A stretch of 64,000 bases of DNA from a bacterium HR21 (lineage in GTDB: Bacteria > Bacteroidota > Ignavibacteria > Kapaibacteriales > HRBIN21), in NCBI GenBank assembly GCA_002898295.1, contig BEHX01000005.1, positions 75,642-139,641 of the forward strand. The letters are read 5' to 3'. A model generated the notes under the pieces. That model worked only from the letters and a program-made list of their open reading frames with translations. It ran no database searches and was not told the origin of the DNA. Below are positions 19,201 to 26,831 of the stretch, piece after piece (the first letter of the stretch is position 1; each line of letters opens with the position of its first letter). Made by a program: the position numbers and the translations under genes.

Positions 19201-20146
19201 CGCTCAAGCTCATGCCCGAGGTTGTCCGCGCGCGGAGGCGAACCCCGGACTCGGCTACACTGTAGCGCACCCCGCTGATCGTGACCGTATTGGTTCCCGC
19301 AGCGATGACTCCGGAAACCGTCCCGCTGAGCACCCCGGTACCGGCAGCCACAGAGAGCGTCACCGTAGTGGTCTGCGTCACGTTGCGCGGGATGCCGCTA
19401 CTATCTTCTGCGCGCACGGTGACGGAAAACGGGGTATTTGCCGAAGGCGCCGTGGGCAGAATTTCCGTAATCGAAAGCCGTGTTGGCAGTCCAGCGGCTG
19501 GGATGCTAGTCACGATGATGTCGTCAACCCGCAGCTGCGGACGAGTCCCTGTTGCCGGCGGAACGTAGTAGTACTTCCAGCGCAGCTGCACTACTGGCTG
19601 GTTCTCCAGGGCTGCCGGCAGCGTAATGGGACCGAACGTCTGCGCGTGCCCTGCCGTTGAGCTGGCAACGTACTCCACCGGCTGCCCGCCGACGAGCACA
19701 TCAGTAAAGCTCCCTGTGGTTCCAATCCGGTACTGGAGCCGAATCCGGTACTCCCGTGCCCCTGTTGCAACAGTCCCACCAGTCCACGTCACTTGGATGT
19801 TGACACGCCCAGTCGTATTGAGCGCTAGCACAGCCGCCCCGAGATTCCCGTTGGTCGCAGTGTTGAGGAAGGAGAAGCCGTCTGTCCCCAGCCCATTGAT
19901 GCGTGTACCACTGGTCAGGTTGTATGCCCCGGTGTAATCCGTTACCATTTCATCGGCAAGTTGCGGATCCTGCACGTTCGAGCGATGGAAGAGCATGTTC
20001 GGTGGGTATGTACCTGCCGGATTCGCTGCATCCCAGGCCGTCATTGCGTAAGTGCCCGAGGAGAGATTGAAGGGCGTCGGATTGGTCTGTCCGAGTCCCT
20101 TCCCTACCAGAACACCGAGAGCCAGAGCAATAGGGAACAAGCGCAT
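16199..20146 (-). CDS. Very large T9SS-exported protein with Ig-like domains
   Basis: The ATG at 20146 was chosen because it begins a signal peptide (MRLFPIALALGVLVGKGLGQ) and follows GGAG; the in-frame extension upstream runs into pyrB. The protein has 1315 residues. It opens with an N-terminal beta domain common in secreted Bacteroidota proteins (LSSGTYAMTAWDAA), followed by a Big-type Ig domain near residues 205-300 (TPFSVTVRAEDSSGIPRNVT). At least five immunoglobulin domains lie in the second half, each with Cys-YQWYRNGVPI and DSGxYxC signatures. The C-terminus is a T9SS sorting domain (VSLYSPQGKRLWQREI, AAGVYWLVV, LLILR). It is probably a surface adhesin or matrix protein. A TATTTTTG promoter box lies 34 bases upstream of the start. 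Confidence 0.87.
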   Translation of the reverse strand: MRLFPIALALGVLVGKGLGQTNPTPFNLSSGTYAMTAWDAANPAGTYPPNMLFHRSNVQDPQLADEMVTDYTGAYNLTSGTRINGLGTDGFSFLNTATNGNLGAAVLALNTTGRVNIQVTWTGGTVATGAREYRIRLQYRIGTTGSFTDVLVGGQPVEYVASSTAGHAQTFGPITLPAALENQPVVQLRWKYYYVPPATGTRPQLRVDDIIVTSIPAAGLPTRLSITEILPTAPSANTPFSVTVRAEDSSGIPRNVTQTTTVTLSVAAGTGVLSGTVSGVIAAGTNTVTISGVRYSVAESGVRLRARTTSGMSLSDALSTPFTVLPRASSLAITAAPTAGYTLIPLPPLTVEARRPDGTVDPNYPEVFTVTKVSGPGTLSGTLSRTPTNGVVSFTDLSVDQPGTYVLRVSTPDLPPVQTAPFTVLPVPQMSELIVPQYMKSLSSTLRVPVWALVELTDLQPNTTYRYFAGGDTSATTSGIGAGITLFYDALRDSFFYNSLRSLTTPGQYSVFRTGPGQTRVRLWLNLIPSTNIRFTEGNRIYWLLFLGDSVGNLIRRFSGSLAMQTLDFGSEPMRATGLADRRSCLPPRRILCFYDNPQGTGRPIATAMVQDEGIQLPGGAAFYAALDSVSGGWATLIPNALPAGIRRIEERRFEDGELVQYWTSPDGNWGGVSTVNPSGGAIAPVYIETPCIRLLEPAAGAAWCMANLHTIRWDARGVQRLRIELSADSGRTYVPLATDIPASVGSFAWQVPDTFPAGTLYRLRLVDEARPWFAETSAVFTLNAPPRIHEQPQSAFVCVGEPLELRLRATGTGLSYQWYRNGVPIEAAREPLLRISEVGYEHSGAYTCVVSGVGTCPPETSAVAHIYVVGPTRIVQHPIDQVVPLGGTAYFRVEAEVLDASYQWRRNGVPLQDGERMFGTTSSLLTIRAVQPEDTLGVYDVLVRGRCGEEVSQPARLRLLQVAFLEHPQSQDICAGGVLRLRGLAVATSPALTLQYRWLRDGIPLSSGGRISGAESEELVISPVLPSDSGIYELQVTVVEVGQTARSQPALVDVLQPPVTQPSSSDYDVCPGMDVRLSGSAAVVEGKKLRFQWLHTGRVVGQDSVLQFTVTDSSAAGQYWLVVANACGADTVLIATLRIPRVEILQQPPRQLTVREGSPLELVVVAREGRRYQWFRNGEPLPGATQPTLSIPSVRLSDSGSYFCRVYGLCDSLDSEATLVRVEGVGVEDARVDAPLLRVVPQPAGDRVWIELRASTVTLQVSLYSPQGKRLWQREIQPSQPTVELELGSYAAGVYWLVVQSSSGRQRLPLLILR

Positions 20147-20180
20147 CAGGGGTCTCCGCCTTGTGAAACCGTTTGCACGG

Positions 20181-20188
20181 CAAAAATA
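20181..20188 (-). promoter_or_regulatory. Bacteroidetes-type -7 promoter box (TATTTTTG)
   Basis: On the minus strand the octamer TATTTTTG fits TAnnTTTG exactly and ends 34 bases before the ATG of the 1315-residue cargo gene, in the only gap between pyrB and that gene. No clear -33 TTTG is seen. Confidence 0.5.
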
Positions 20189-20241
20189 GCTGTTCACCGG
20201 GCACCGCATCCCTGCCACCGATGTTACGGGATGACAACCTT

Positions 20242-21165
20242 TTAGCTCACCCCGAGCAGGAGCGAGAGCACTGCCATGCGGATTGCAACGCCATGCGTTA
20301 CTTGTTGCCGGATATGGGCGTTTGGTCCTAACGCGACCTCTGGGGTGAGTTCTATGCCGTAGTTGACCGGACCGGGGTGGAGAATCCGCACGCGGGGATT
20401 CCAGGCAAGCACCTGCGGTGTGATGCCGAAGAAGCGATGGTATTCCTCCAGGCTCGGGATTAGCCCGCTTTCCATCCGCTCTCGCTGCAGTCGGAGGACA
20501 TTGAGGGCATCTGCCCACCGGACAGCATCCTGCAGAGAAGTAAAGAGGCGCACCCCCCAGACCTGTTCAGCTTCCCGAGGGACAAGGGTGAGCGGACCGC
20601 AGAGTCCTACTTCCGCCCCGAACAAGCGCAAGAGCGCAATGTTGGACCGCGCCACACGGCTATGGAGAACATCCCCCACAATGCAGACCCGCAGTCCTTC
20701 CAGCCGCCCGAAATGCTTCCAGAGCGTAAAACCATCCAGGAGCGCTTGTGTGGGATGCTCATGGTGTCCATCGCCAGCATTGACAATGCTGCAGCGGAGA
20801 AAGCGCCGCAGAAACCAAGGGACACCAGAGGCATGATGCCGAATCACAAGCGCATCGATGCCCATCGCCTCGAGAGTCTGCACTGTGTCGAGCAACGATT
20901 CCCCTTTGGCAAGACTACTACCCGCTGCCTGGAAGGAGACCACATCAGCAGAAAGTCGCCGGGCAGCTAGTTCGAAGCTCACCCGCGTCCGGGTGGAAGG
21001 TTCGAAAAAGGCAAGCACCACTGACTTGCCCCGCAGGTCTGGCAGCCGATGGAGCGCCGAGCGGCAATACGGCAGATATGCCTCAGCACGGTGGAAAATG
21101 AGCTCAATGTCTTCTCGACTCAGCTCCGCAATGCCCAGAAGATGTTGGTGCCGGAAGGACCCCAT
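20242..21165 (-). CDS. pyrB: Aspartate carbamoyltransferase catalytic chain
   Basis: The enzyme joins carbamoyl phosphate and aspartate to form N-carbamoyl-aspartate, the committed step of pyrimidine synthesis in the cytoplasm. Starting at ATG 21165 gives 307 residues, the normal size. It carries the carbamoyl-phosphate loop FFEPSTRTRVSFE (PSTRTR at 56-61), HPTQALLDG, the GDVLHSRVARSN segment and the C-terminal HPGPVNYGIEL. The longer in-frame version beginning at 21237 was rejected because its first 24 residues read through the terminator hairpin of the HU gene. No regulatory chain gene pyrI and no other pyrimidine gene is nearby. A signal peptide-like stretch appears only in the rejected extension. 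Confidence 0.95.
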   Translation of the reverse strand: MGSFRHQHLLGIAELSREDIELIFHRAEAYLPYCRSALHRLPDLRGKSVVLAFFEPSTRTRVSFELAARRLSADVVSFQAAGSSLAKGESLLDTVQTLEAMGIDALVIRHHASGVPWFLRRFLRCSIVNAGDGHHEHPTQALLDGFTLWKHFGRLEGLRVCIVGDVLHSRVARSNIALLRLFGAEVGLCGPLTLVPREAEQVWGVRLFTSLQDAVRWADALNVLRLQRERMESGLIPSLEEYHRFFGITPQVLAWNPRVRILHPGPVNYGIELTPEVALGPNAHIRQQVTHGVAIRMAVLSLLLGVS

Positions 21166-21200
21166 GGCGAGCACGAAAATAAGTACCGCTGGAGCTTTCA

Positions 21201-21232
21201 TAAAAAAGCCGCCCGCCTCATCGGCGGGCGGC
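21201..21232 (-). terminator. Rho-independent terminator of the HU gene
   Basis: A perfect 10-base inverted repeat (GCCGCCCGCC at 21208-21217 and its complement at 21223-21232) with a 5-base loop is followed on the minus strand by six T residues. It begins 24 bases after the HU stop codon and separates HU from pyrB. Confidence 0.92.
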
Positions 21233-21255
21233 ATCACGCGCGCTCGTCGGACGCC

Positions 21256-21585
21256 TCACTTCTTTTTCGCCTTCGCCGCCTTTGCTTTCGTCCCACCTGC
21301 TGGCTTCTTCTGCCCTGCAACGATGTCCCGCAGCGTCTTCCCAGGGGTAAACTTCGGAACCTTCCGTGCAGGAATGGTAATGCGTGCACCCGTGCGCGGA
21401 TTCCGTCCTTTCCGAGACGAGCGCTGCTGCACGGAGAAAGTCCCGAAGCCCACCAGCGAGACCGACTCGCCCTTGGACAGGGCTTCTGTAATGGCGTCCA
21501 CGGCGCCCTTGAGCGCCTTCTCGGCAACCGCCTTGGAAATCCCTGCTTTCTGGGCGATTGCCGCAACCAACCCAGCCTTGTTCAT
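21256..21585 (-). CDS. HU/IHF family DNA-binding protein
   Basis: HU-type proteins bend and compact DNA as dimers. The ATG at 21585 starts the classical N-terminus (MNKAGLVAAIAQKAGISKAV). The protein then shows the conserved VSLVGFGTFSVQQRSSRKGRNPRTG beta-arm entry (residues about 43-67), ITIPARKVPKFTPGKTLRD, and a short Ala/Lys-rich basic tail (KAKAAKAKKK) beyond the usual 90-residue core, giving 109 residues. Tails of this type are seen in some Bacteroidota and Actinobacteria HU proteins and add non-specific DNA affinity. It is a single-gene unit with its own promoter-like boxes upstream and a strong terminator downstream. Confidence 0.95.
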   Translation of the reverse strand: MNKAGLVAAIAQKAGISKAVAEKALKGAVDAITEALSKGESVSLVGFGTFSVQQRSSRKGRNPRTGARITIPARKVPKFTPGKTLRDIVAGQKKPAGGTKAKAAKAKKK

Positions 21586-21627
21586 GGAACCACCCCATAA
21601 ATTGTGGAACATCACCCAACGGCGGCG

Positions 21628-21658
21628 CTAAAATACAACAAATCCGCCACAGATGCAA
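21628..21658 (-). promoter_or_regulatory. Candidate promoter of the HU gene (TTG-N20-TATTTTAG)
   Basis: On the minus strand TTG at 21658-21656 is separated by 20 bases from TATTTTAG at 21635-21628, close to the Bacteroidetes pattern TTTG-N19-TAnnTTTG with one mismatch. It ends 42 bases before the HU start codon. The rest of the gap between HU and the OmpA-type gene (21586-21743) shows nothing else I can support. Confidence 0.5.
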
Positions 21659-21743
21659 CCTCTTTGTCCGCCGCAGAGCGCACTATCACTGGGTTTTCCC
21701 TATCCCCCTTTCCATCCACGCCGTATCTACGGCGGGTTTCCGG

Positions 21744-23843
21744 CTACTCCACTGGCACGAAGAGCTCGACAATCACCGTCCGGCTGTATGCCCGTCCTTC
21801 GGGCAGCTCATTGGGATATAGCAGCACATCGCTCCCGATTGCCCGAATTTCGGGTGTGCCCTGAAGCCTGAGAGCTTGCCAGACGTTACGGCAGCGCCGC
21901 TCGGCAAGCTGCTTGTTGTAGACGGGGTCTCCTGTCCGGTCTGTATAGCCGCTGATGACAATGCGCGTGGAAGCGGTACTGCGCTGCCGAATGAGCGCCA
22001 GGAGGCGCTGATGTTCCGGGGTGAGAGTAGCCTTATCGTACTCGAAGAGCGTCAGGGCAAAGCGTTCTCGCCGCTCGCTGCCGACCCGTTCGGCACGCTT
22101 CTGCCGAAGGCTAAGTCGGCGGAAAGGCAGCACAGCCTCCGCTGTCTGTTCCGTCCCCAGAGCATCACGGAGGAAGAGCTCTGCTCGCAGCAGGCTATCA
22201 CCGCGGGCGAGCTTCTCCGAGGGCACCTCGAGGAGCATGCTGGCAGGAGGATTCCCAGTGCCCTCTCGGGACAGCACGGGGATGCCATCATGGGAAAGCT
22301 GCAGCCGCCACCGTACTACGGTCGTCTCCGCACGCACCGTTGCCCGAGCAACAACAGCACTCGGTGTTGCCACATAGCTCACTTCCGAGAGGAAGACCGG
22401 GGCAAGGATCTCCGGCAACGTTGCCGAGAGCTCAACCCGGCGATTCTCCTCCTGCCCTTCTGGCACCTGGGGATTGGACGGCACCGCCGGCAGCAGCCGA
22501 GCCCGAACGTGTATCCGACGCGGCTCAATGTTCCAAACCTTCACAAGGTACTCCCGCACCGCTTCTGCCCGACGCCGGGCAAGCTCGTGATTGTTCAATT
22601 CAACCCCTACATTGCTGACACAGCCCGTCACGGTCAGTTCTGCTGTAGGGAATTGCCGCAGGCGCTTGCCTACAATGTTGAGCAGATGGTAGTAAACCTG
22701 CAGCGTGTTCATCGGGAGCCGCTTCTCCTCGAACTGGTCTGCCTCCGAAGTGGTCAACAGCTCCATGCGGGTCTGCTCCAGCTGCGCTGACCCTTCGGGG
22801 AAGAACACATAGGGCAACAAGGGGAACGCCTCCTCCTGTTCCAGCTCCTCCAACACGAGTGCAGATGCCGTATCGGGCAGCTGCAGAGCGAGCTCCGATA
22901 CCAGCACAGGCTGCCGGGGAAGACGATGGTGCCACACCTCCACAATCGTCGTTCGATACCACGGGAGCCCGTCTACCTGAAGCGTATCCACCCACTCCCG
23001 ACGGCTCTGCAGCACGAGCTCCTCTCGGGGTAATCCCAGAACGCTGACCACGACCGTATCCCGCCGGTAGATTGTGTCCCGCAGCGGCGCCGGTGGCGGA
23101 TAGAGCGTGTAGAGCAGAGAAACGCCAAAGCGTAATGCCGAGGGCTTCCAGGAAACGCTGCTGAGGTTGTTGAGGAAAGTCACATAGTGGAGCATCGGCA
23201 CAAGTTCCCATGTGCCTCCGACCGGGAGCACGTACCCAACTGAAAAACTCGCCCCGACTAACCCACGGGGAGCCTCCGGGATCGGACCACGATACTCATT
23301 GCGCCGACGGCTCCCCTCGGCAGCAAAGACGAATCCTTCGGGAGCAATGAGCTGCTCGTATTGGTGGAAGTCTCGCCGCAGCAATACACCCAGCGCCACC
23401 CCTAACCGGGTCATGAAATGCCCGAAGAAGCGGGAGCTTATCCCCGCATCGAGTATCCCCACACTCAGGGAGGCTCTCAACGTGTGTCCCACTTCCGCTG
23501 CGCGGATGACCGTATCGCCCTGCGCGCCGAGCAGAGCAACGTTACCGATGCGTTCCTGCTTCCAGAGGTCCCCGGATAACGTCCAGTAGCCAAGCTGCCC
23601 TGAGAACCATGCGTACGGCAGCCACGGGTATTCTCCCAGCAGATTTACAGCAATCCCCGTTCCACGTCCCCCATCGAATCCCGGGCAGCAGTTCGGCACC
23701 CCTGGCAACTGCCGGAACTGCGCCGTATAGAGATTCGCCCCGTATCCTGCAGCAATCCCGAGCCGTGCAATTGGCTGCCGTGCTGGCTGCCCGCAGAGGC
23801 TGACGATTCCTCCCACCAGCAGCCCCAGAATCCATACCCCCAT
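21744..23843 (-). CDS. OmpA family outer-membrane protein with two OmpA-like domains
   Basis: The ATG at 23843 follows GGGAGAG and begins a signal peptide (MGVWILGLLVGGIVSLCG), giving 699 residues. The first 230 residues look like a membrane beta-barrel (aromatic, alternating strands, for example AWFSGQLGYWTLSGDLW and GVALGVLLRRDFHQYEQL). An OmpA-like domain is seen at about 361-470 (NNHELARRRAEAVREYLVKV) and a second at the C-terminus, about 598-699 (FEYDKATLTPEHQRLL, ISGYTDRTGDPVYNKQLAERR). OmpA domains bind peptidoglycan, so the protein probably anchors the outer membrane to the wall. Two such domains in one chain is unusual. A good promoter overlaps the 3' end of the upstream sensor gene. 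Confidence 0.88.
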   Translation of the reverse strand: MGVWILGLLVGGIVSLCGQPARQPIARLGIAAGYGANLYTAQFRQLPGVPNCCPGFDGGRGTGIAVNLLGEYPWLPYAWFSGQLGYWTLSGDLWKQERIGNVALLGAQGDTVIRAAEVGHTLRASLSVGILDAGISSRFFGHFMTRLGVALGVLLRRDFHQYEQLIAPEGFVFAAEGSRRRNEYRGPIPEAPRGLVGASFSVGYVLPVGGTWELVPMLHYVTFLNNLSSVSWKPSALRFGVSLLYTLYPPPAPLRDTIYRRDTVVVSVLGLPREELVLQSRREWVDTLQVDGLPWYRTTIVEVWHHRLPRQPVLVSELALQLPDTASALVLEELEQEEAFPLLPYVFFPEGSAQLEQTRMELLTTSEADQFEEKRLPMNTLQVYYHLLNIVGKRLRQFPTAELTVTGCVSNVGVELNNHELARRRAEAVREYLVKVWNIEPRRIHVRARLLPAVPSNPQVPEGQEENRRVELSATLPEILAPVFLSEVSYVATPSAVVARATVRAETTVVRWRLQLSHDGIPVLSREGTGNPPASMLLEVPSEKLARGDSLLRAELFLRDALGTEQTAEAVLPFRRLSLRQKRAERVGSERRERFALTLFEYDKATLTPEHQRLLALIRQRSTASTRIVISGYTDRTGDPVYNKQLAERRCRNVWQALRLQGTPEIRAIGSDVLLYPNELPEGRAYSRTVIVELFVPVE

Positions 23844-23873
23844 GGGAACTCTCCCGAAACTTCCGCAGCGCAA

Positions 23874-23904
23874 CAAAAATACCGGATTCAGGCTGCCGAG
23901 ACAA
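23874..23904 (-). promoter_or_regulatory. Bacteroidetes-type promoter (TTG-N20-TATTTTTG) for the OmpA-type gene
   Basis: On the minus strand TTG at 23904-23902 is followed after 20 bases by TATTTTTG at 23881-23874, a full match to TAnnTTTG, which ends 30 bases before the ATG at 23843. The -33 element lies inside the last codons of the upstream sensor gene, so the OmpA-type gene can be expressed on its own. Confidence 0.65.
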
Positions 23905-26074
23905 GCCCGACGCTGCGCGGCATCGGGAGCGTGAAAACGGCAACTACAGTTTTCTCAACACACTCCACCTGGAGCTCTCCTCGGAGACGCCGCAGAAGAG
24001 CTTGTGCCAAGAGCAGGGAGAAGCTCATCCCGCTGTCATCGGCAGCGAGAACTTCCAACGGCGGACGCTCTGCCACGAGCGAGACGGCACGGCAGAGCTC
24101 CTCGGTTGCGGGAGCACTCACACTCCACTCCGATCCCCCCTCCCACGGATTCAGCTCGACGCGCAGAGCCATCACCACAGCCTCTCCAGCACTCCGGAGG
24201 GCTTGGAGCAGCGTACGGAGGGCTTCCCGGAGCAGGTTTTCATCCGCCAGGACAGAGGCATCTTCAGGAAGCGACTGCAGCTGTAGCTCTATACCCTGTG
24301 CTTGCGCCCACTTGTGGAGCTCGTCCAGGAGCGGTCCAAGTAACACAGGCTGACGCTTCAGTCCCGCTGCCCCAACAGCTTCCGGTGTCTCTGCCACAAG
24401 GCTCAACAGATACTCTGCACTCTCCTGGATGGCGGTGGCATACTCCCGCAGCTCTGCGTCGGAGCCATACTGTTTCTGCGCAATCAGCTCGGCAAAGCCC
24501 ATCAGCCCTGTCAAACCATTGCGGAGCTGGAAGCTCAGCCGAGCCAGGAACTCTGCCTTGAATTCATTGGCTTCCTGTGCCCACTGTTCTGCCAGCAGGA
24601 GCTGGCGTCGGGTCAGCTCTTGGTGCCGCTCGATTTCCTTCTGCGCTGTGATATCTCGCCCGATGGCGTAGATGACCCCGTCACGGGTGGAGCGAGTCAG
24701 GTTCCATCCAATCCAGCGCTGCTGCCCAGAGACGCCCTGCATGGGGACCTCGATGACGGTTGCCTCCTCCTCCGGTGCCGCAGCAAGGTGCCGCAGGAAC
24801 GTTTCCCGAAAGCTCGGAGCAACGAGCTCGACGACTTTCCGCCCACTCAGCGCCTCGGGGGATATCCCCAGGATACTCTGAACAGCTGGGTTTGCCGCCC
24901 GCCAACGACCATCGAGCTCCCAGACAGCGATAATGTCGCGCGAGGCTTCCAGAATCCGCCGCTGCGCCCGCGTCATACGGTCTGCCAACTCTAACGCCCG
25001 AGCCCGTGTAGTCAGAAGCGAGAAAACGAACCCAAAAGCGACGAAACTCGTTGCTATCCCACCGGCGAGCACCAACCAGGGCATCCAACTCTGGAAGGTG
25101 CGTTCAAGCTGCGGCGTTGCAGCGAAGACAAAGCGCAGCCTGCGGTCGCCGATCTGCACCTCACGTGTTGTCGCCAGGGCTGAGCGGTAGGACGCCGGGA
25201 ACTGAGAGCGATTCGGCGATTCCGCAATCTTGATTTGCCGCGCCCCACCGGTGGGAAGTGGCTGAATATCGAACCCTTCGAAGACAATGAGCGAATCTGT
25301 CGGTGCCGGCGTTGCCAGCGCTTGCTGCAACAGGCGTTCCCCGGCAAGCTCGAGGAACACAACGCCTTCCACGAAGCGCTCGCCAACCCGCAACTGACTG
25401 AACGGATGAGGGTGTGCACGGTATACCGGCGCGATAAGGGCGAACCCCCACACCGTATCCTGCCCCACCCGCAGGGGAATCCATGGCGTGGCACACAGCA
25501 TCCCGGTCAGATACGCCCGCTCAATGACCTCCCGCCAGACCGGGTCGGAAAAGGCGTTCCATCCAGTACGCTCCGGTGCGCTCTCCACCGGCACAACGTA
25601 GAACACCGGGAACACGTACGGCTCCGTTGCCGAAGGGAAAATCCGGTAATCCCAATAGCGTTCGGAACGAGCATAGTGGAGATATGCACCCAGCTGCCGG
25701 GCATCCACGCAGGGGGCGTAGGCAATAGAGAGCACTGCAGCATGGCTTCGAGCCGGCACCGTAGCATAGAGCTCGAATACATCCCGGACCACCTGCACGA
25801 AGTTGCTATAGAGTCCTTGCACGGAGGAGAGCACCTGCTCGTGCTCAGCAATCTGTCGCTCCAACCGGTTGACGACCGAAGAGACGGCGCGCTCAAACGT
25901 CGCGTGCTGTTCGGCGCGGAGCTGTGCCCGGACTAACCACCAGAGTAGCCCACTGATTCCCAGGAGCAAGAATAAAACGATGAAAGCTGGGTATGTCACC
26001 CGCAGCTGGACGAGCCGAACTCGGGTCGGACCGCGAGCGAAGAGCGCCTTGTAGGACACGCTTTCCCCCTGCAT
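23888..26074 (-). CDS. CHASE-PAS membrane sensor with a degenerate histidine kinase core
   Basis: The 728-residue protein has a transmembrane helix at about 28-49, an extracytoplasmic CHASE-like domain (about 50-330), a second helix at 331-354, and a cytoplasmic PAS domain (about 372-480, RILEASRDIIAVWELDGRWR to YAIGRDITAQKEIERH). What follows aligns with HisKA and HATPase, but the H-box reads FLARLSFQLRNGLTG, with Phe515 (codon TTC) where the phosphorylated His belongs. The N-box (DENLLREALRTLLQAL) has no Asn, and the ATP-lid glycine boxes are reduced to DDSGMSFSLLL. The protein should sense a signal but not autophosphorylate by the usual route. It may act allosterically or with a partner. 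The ATG at 26074 avoids overlap with queC. Start and partner are inferred. Confidence 0.85.
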   Translation of the reverse strand: MQGESVSYKALFARGPTRVRLVQLRVTYPAFIVLFLLLGISGLLWWLVRAQLRAEQHATFERAVSSVVNRLERQIAEHEQVLSSVQGLYSNFVQVVRDVFELYATVPARSHAAVLSIAYAPCVDARQLGAYLHYARSERYWDYRIFPSATEPYVFPVFYVVPVESAPERTGWNAFSDPVWREVIERAYLTGMLCATPWIPLRVGQDTVWGFALIAPVYRAHPHPFSQLRVGERFVEGVVFLELAGERLLQQALATPAPTDSLIVFEGFDIQPLPTGGARQIKIAESPNRSQFPASYRSALATTREVQIGDRRLRFVFAATPQLERTFQSWMPWLVLAGGIATSFVAFGFVFSLLTTRARALELADRMTRAQRRILEASRDIIAVWELDGRWRAANPAVQSILGISPEALSGRKVVELVAPSFRETFLRHLAAAPEEEATVIEVPMQGVSGQQRWIGWNLTRSTRDGVIYAIGRDITAQKEIERHQELTRRQLLLAEQWAQEANEFKAEFLARLSFQLRNGLTGLMGFAELIAQKQYGSDAELREYATAIQESAEYLLSLVAETPEAVGAAGLKRQPVLLGPLLDELHKWAQAQGIELQLQSLPEDASVLADENLLREALRTLLQALRSAGEAVVMALRVELNPWEGGSEWSVSAPATEELCRAVSLVAERPPLEVLAADDSGMSFSLLLAQALLRRLRGELQVECVEKTVVAVFTLPMPRSVGLVSAA

Positions 26075-26103
26075 AGCCTTCTGCAGATTACGTTGGCACA
26101 GCA

Positions 26104-26146
26104 CGGGAGTTTTTTCGGCACAGGAGCGAAAAAGTTTAGACTCCCG
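26104..26146. repeat. Interrupted inverted repeat across the queC stop codon
   Basis: CGGGAGT-TTTTTCG (26104-26117) pairs with CGAAAAA (26127-26133) and ACTCCCG (26140-26146); a 6-base bulge (26134-26139) and a 9-base loop interrupt it. The stem spans the queC stop (26136-26138) and the short gap before the sensor gene. It could act as a weak terminator or RNA-stability hairpin between queC and the sensor gene. Confidence 0.55.
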
Positions 26147-26831
26147 ATGGGATGCGGGCATATGGCAGAGGATCCTCCACCCCAGCCTCCCGAAAGCCAC
26201 GGAGCCGCAGCAGGCACGAATCACATTCCCCACAGGCGAGATCTTCCCGCTGGTAACACGACCACGTCAACTGGAAAGGTACACCCAGCTCCACTCCCCG
26301 CCGAACAATGTCCCGCTTACGCAGCTGGATGACCGGGGTAAGCAGTTTAATCCGTGTCTCCGGACGCGTGCCCAGCTCAATGACCCGCTGGAAGGCTTCA
26401 TAGAAGACCTTCCGGCAATCGGGATATCCGCTGGAATCCTCCTCAACAGCCCCAATGACGACGGCGGAGGCTCCCAGAACCTCTGCCCAGCTTACCGCAA
26501 TCGCCAGCAGGTTCGCGTTGCGAAACGGGACATACGTCGGCGGGATGCCTTGCCGGGAGAGTTCCCCCTCGGGCACCGGAATTGCCGGATCCGTCAACGC
26601 ACTGCCCCCGATGAGCCGCAGGTGCTCCAGAGAGACAACGAGCCGCCGCACAATGCCCCAGGCATCACAGAGCGCCTCGAAAGCTCGGCGTTCACGCGCC
26701 GCTGTGCGGTGCCCATAACTAATGTGCAGCCCTGCCAGTTCATAGCCCGCTTGGCGGACCAGCGCTGCCGCAACGGCGGAGTCCATCCCACCACTCATGA
26801 GGGCAACCGCCAGCCTAGCCTGAGCTGCCAT
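26136..26831 (-). CDS. queC: 7-cyano-7-deazaguanine synthase
   Basis: QueC converts 7-carboxy-7-deazaguanine to preQ0 using ATP and ammonia, a step in queuosine tRNA modification. The 231-residue protein has the PP-loop SGGMDS at residues 13-18, the typical [18 protein letters not shown] segment (usually VPGRN), [14 protein letters not shown] (family form GxNxxDxSGYPDCR) and the zinc-binding Cys set C192, C200, C203 and C206 (CGECDSC). ATG 26831 was chosen; it overlaps the trmD 3' end by 17 bases. Queuosine pathway partners (queD, queE, queF) are not in the window. It sits last in the rimM-trmD-queC transcription unit, linking several tRNA and ribosome maturation functions. Confidence 0.92.
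   Translation of the reverse strand: MAAQARLAVALMSGGMDSAVAAALVRQAGYELAGLHISYGHRTAARERRAFEALCDAWGIVRRLVVSLEHLRLIGGSALTDPAIPVPEGELSRQGIPPTYVPFRNANLLAIAVSWAEVLGASAVVIGAVEEDSSGYPDCRKVFYEAFQRVIELGTRPETRIKLLTPVIQLRKRDIVRRGVELGVPFQLTWSCYQREDLACGECDSCLLRLRGFREAGVEDPLPYARIPSGV

Noticed and set aside
20147-20518. N-terminal extension of the 1315-residue cargo protein
   Set aside because: It overlaps pyrB, has no signal peptide and carries no domain, whereas the ATG at 20146 starts a clean signal peptide.
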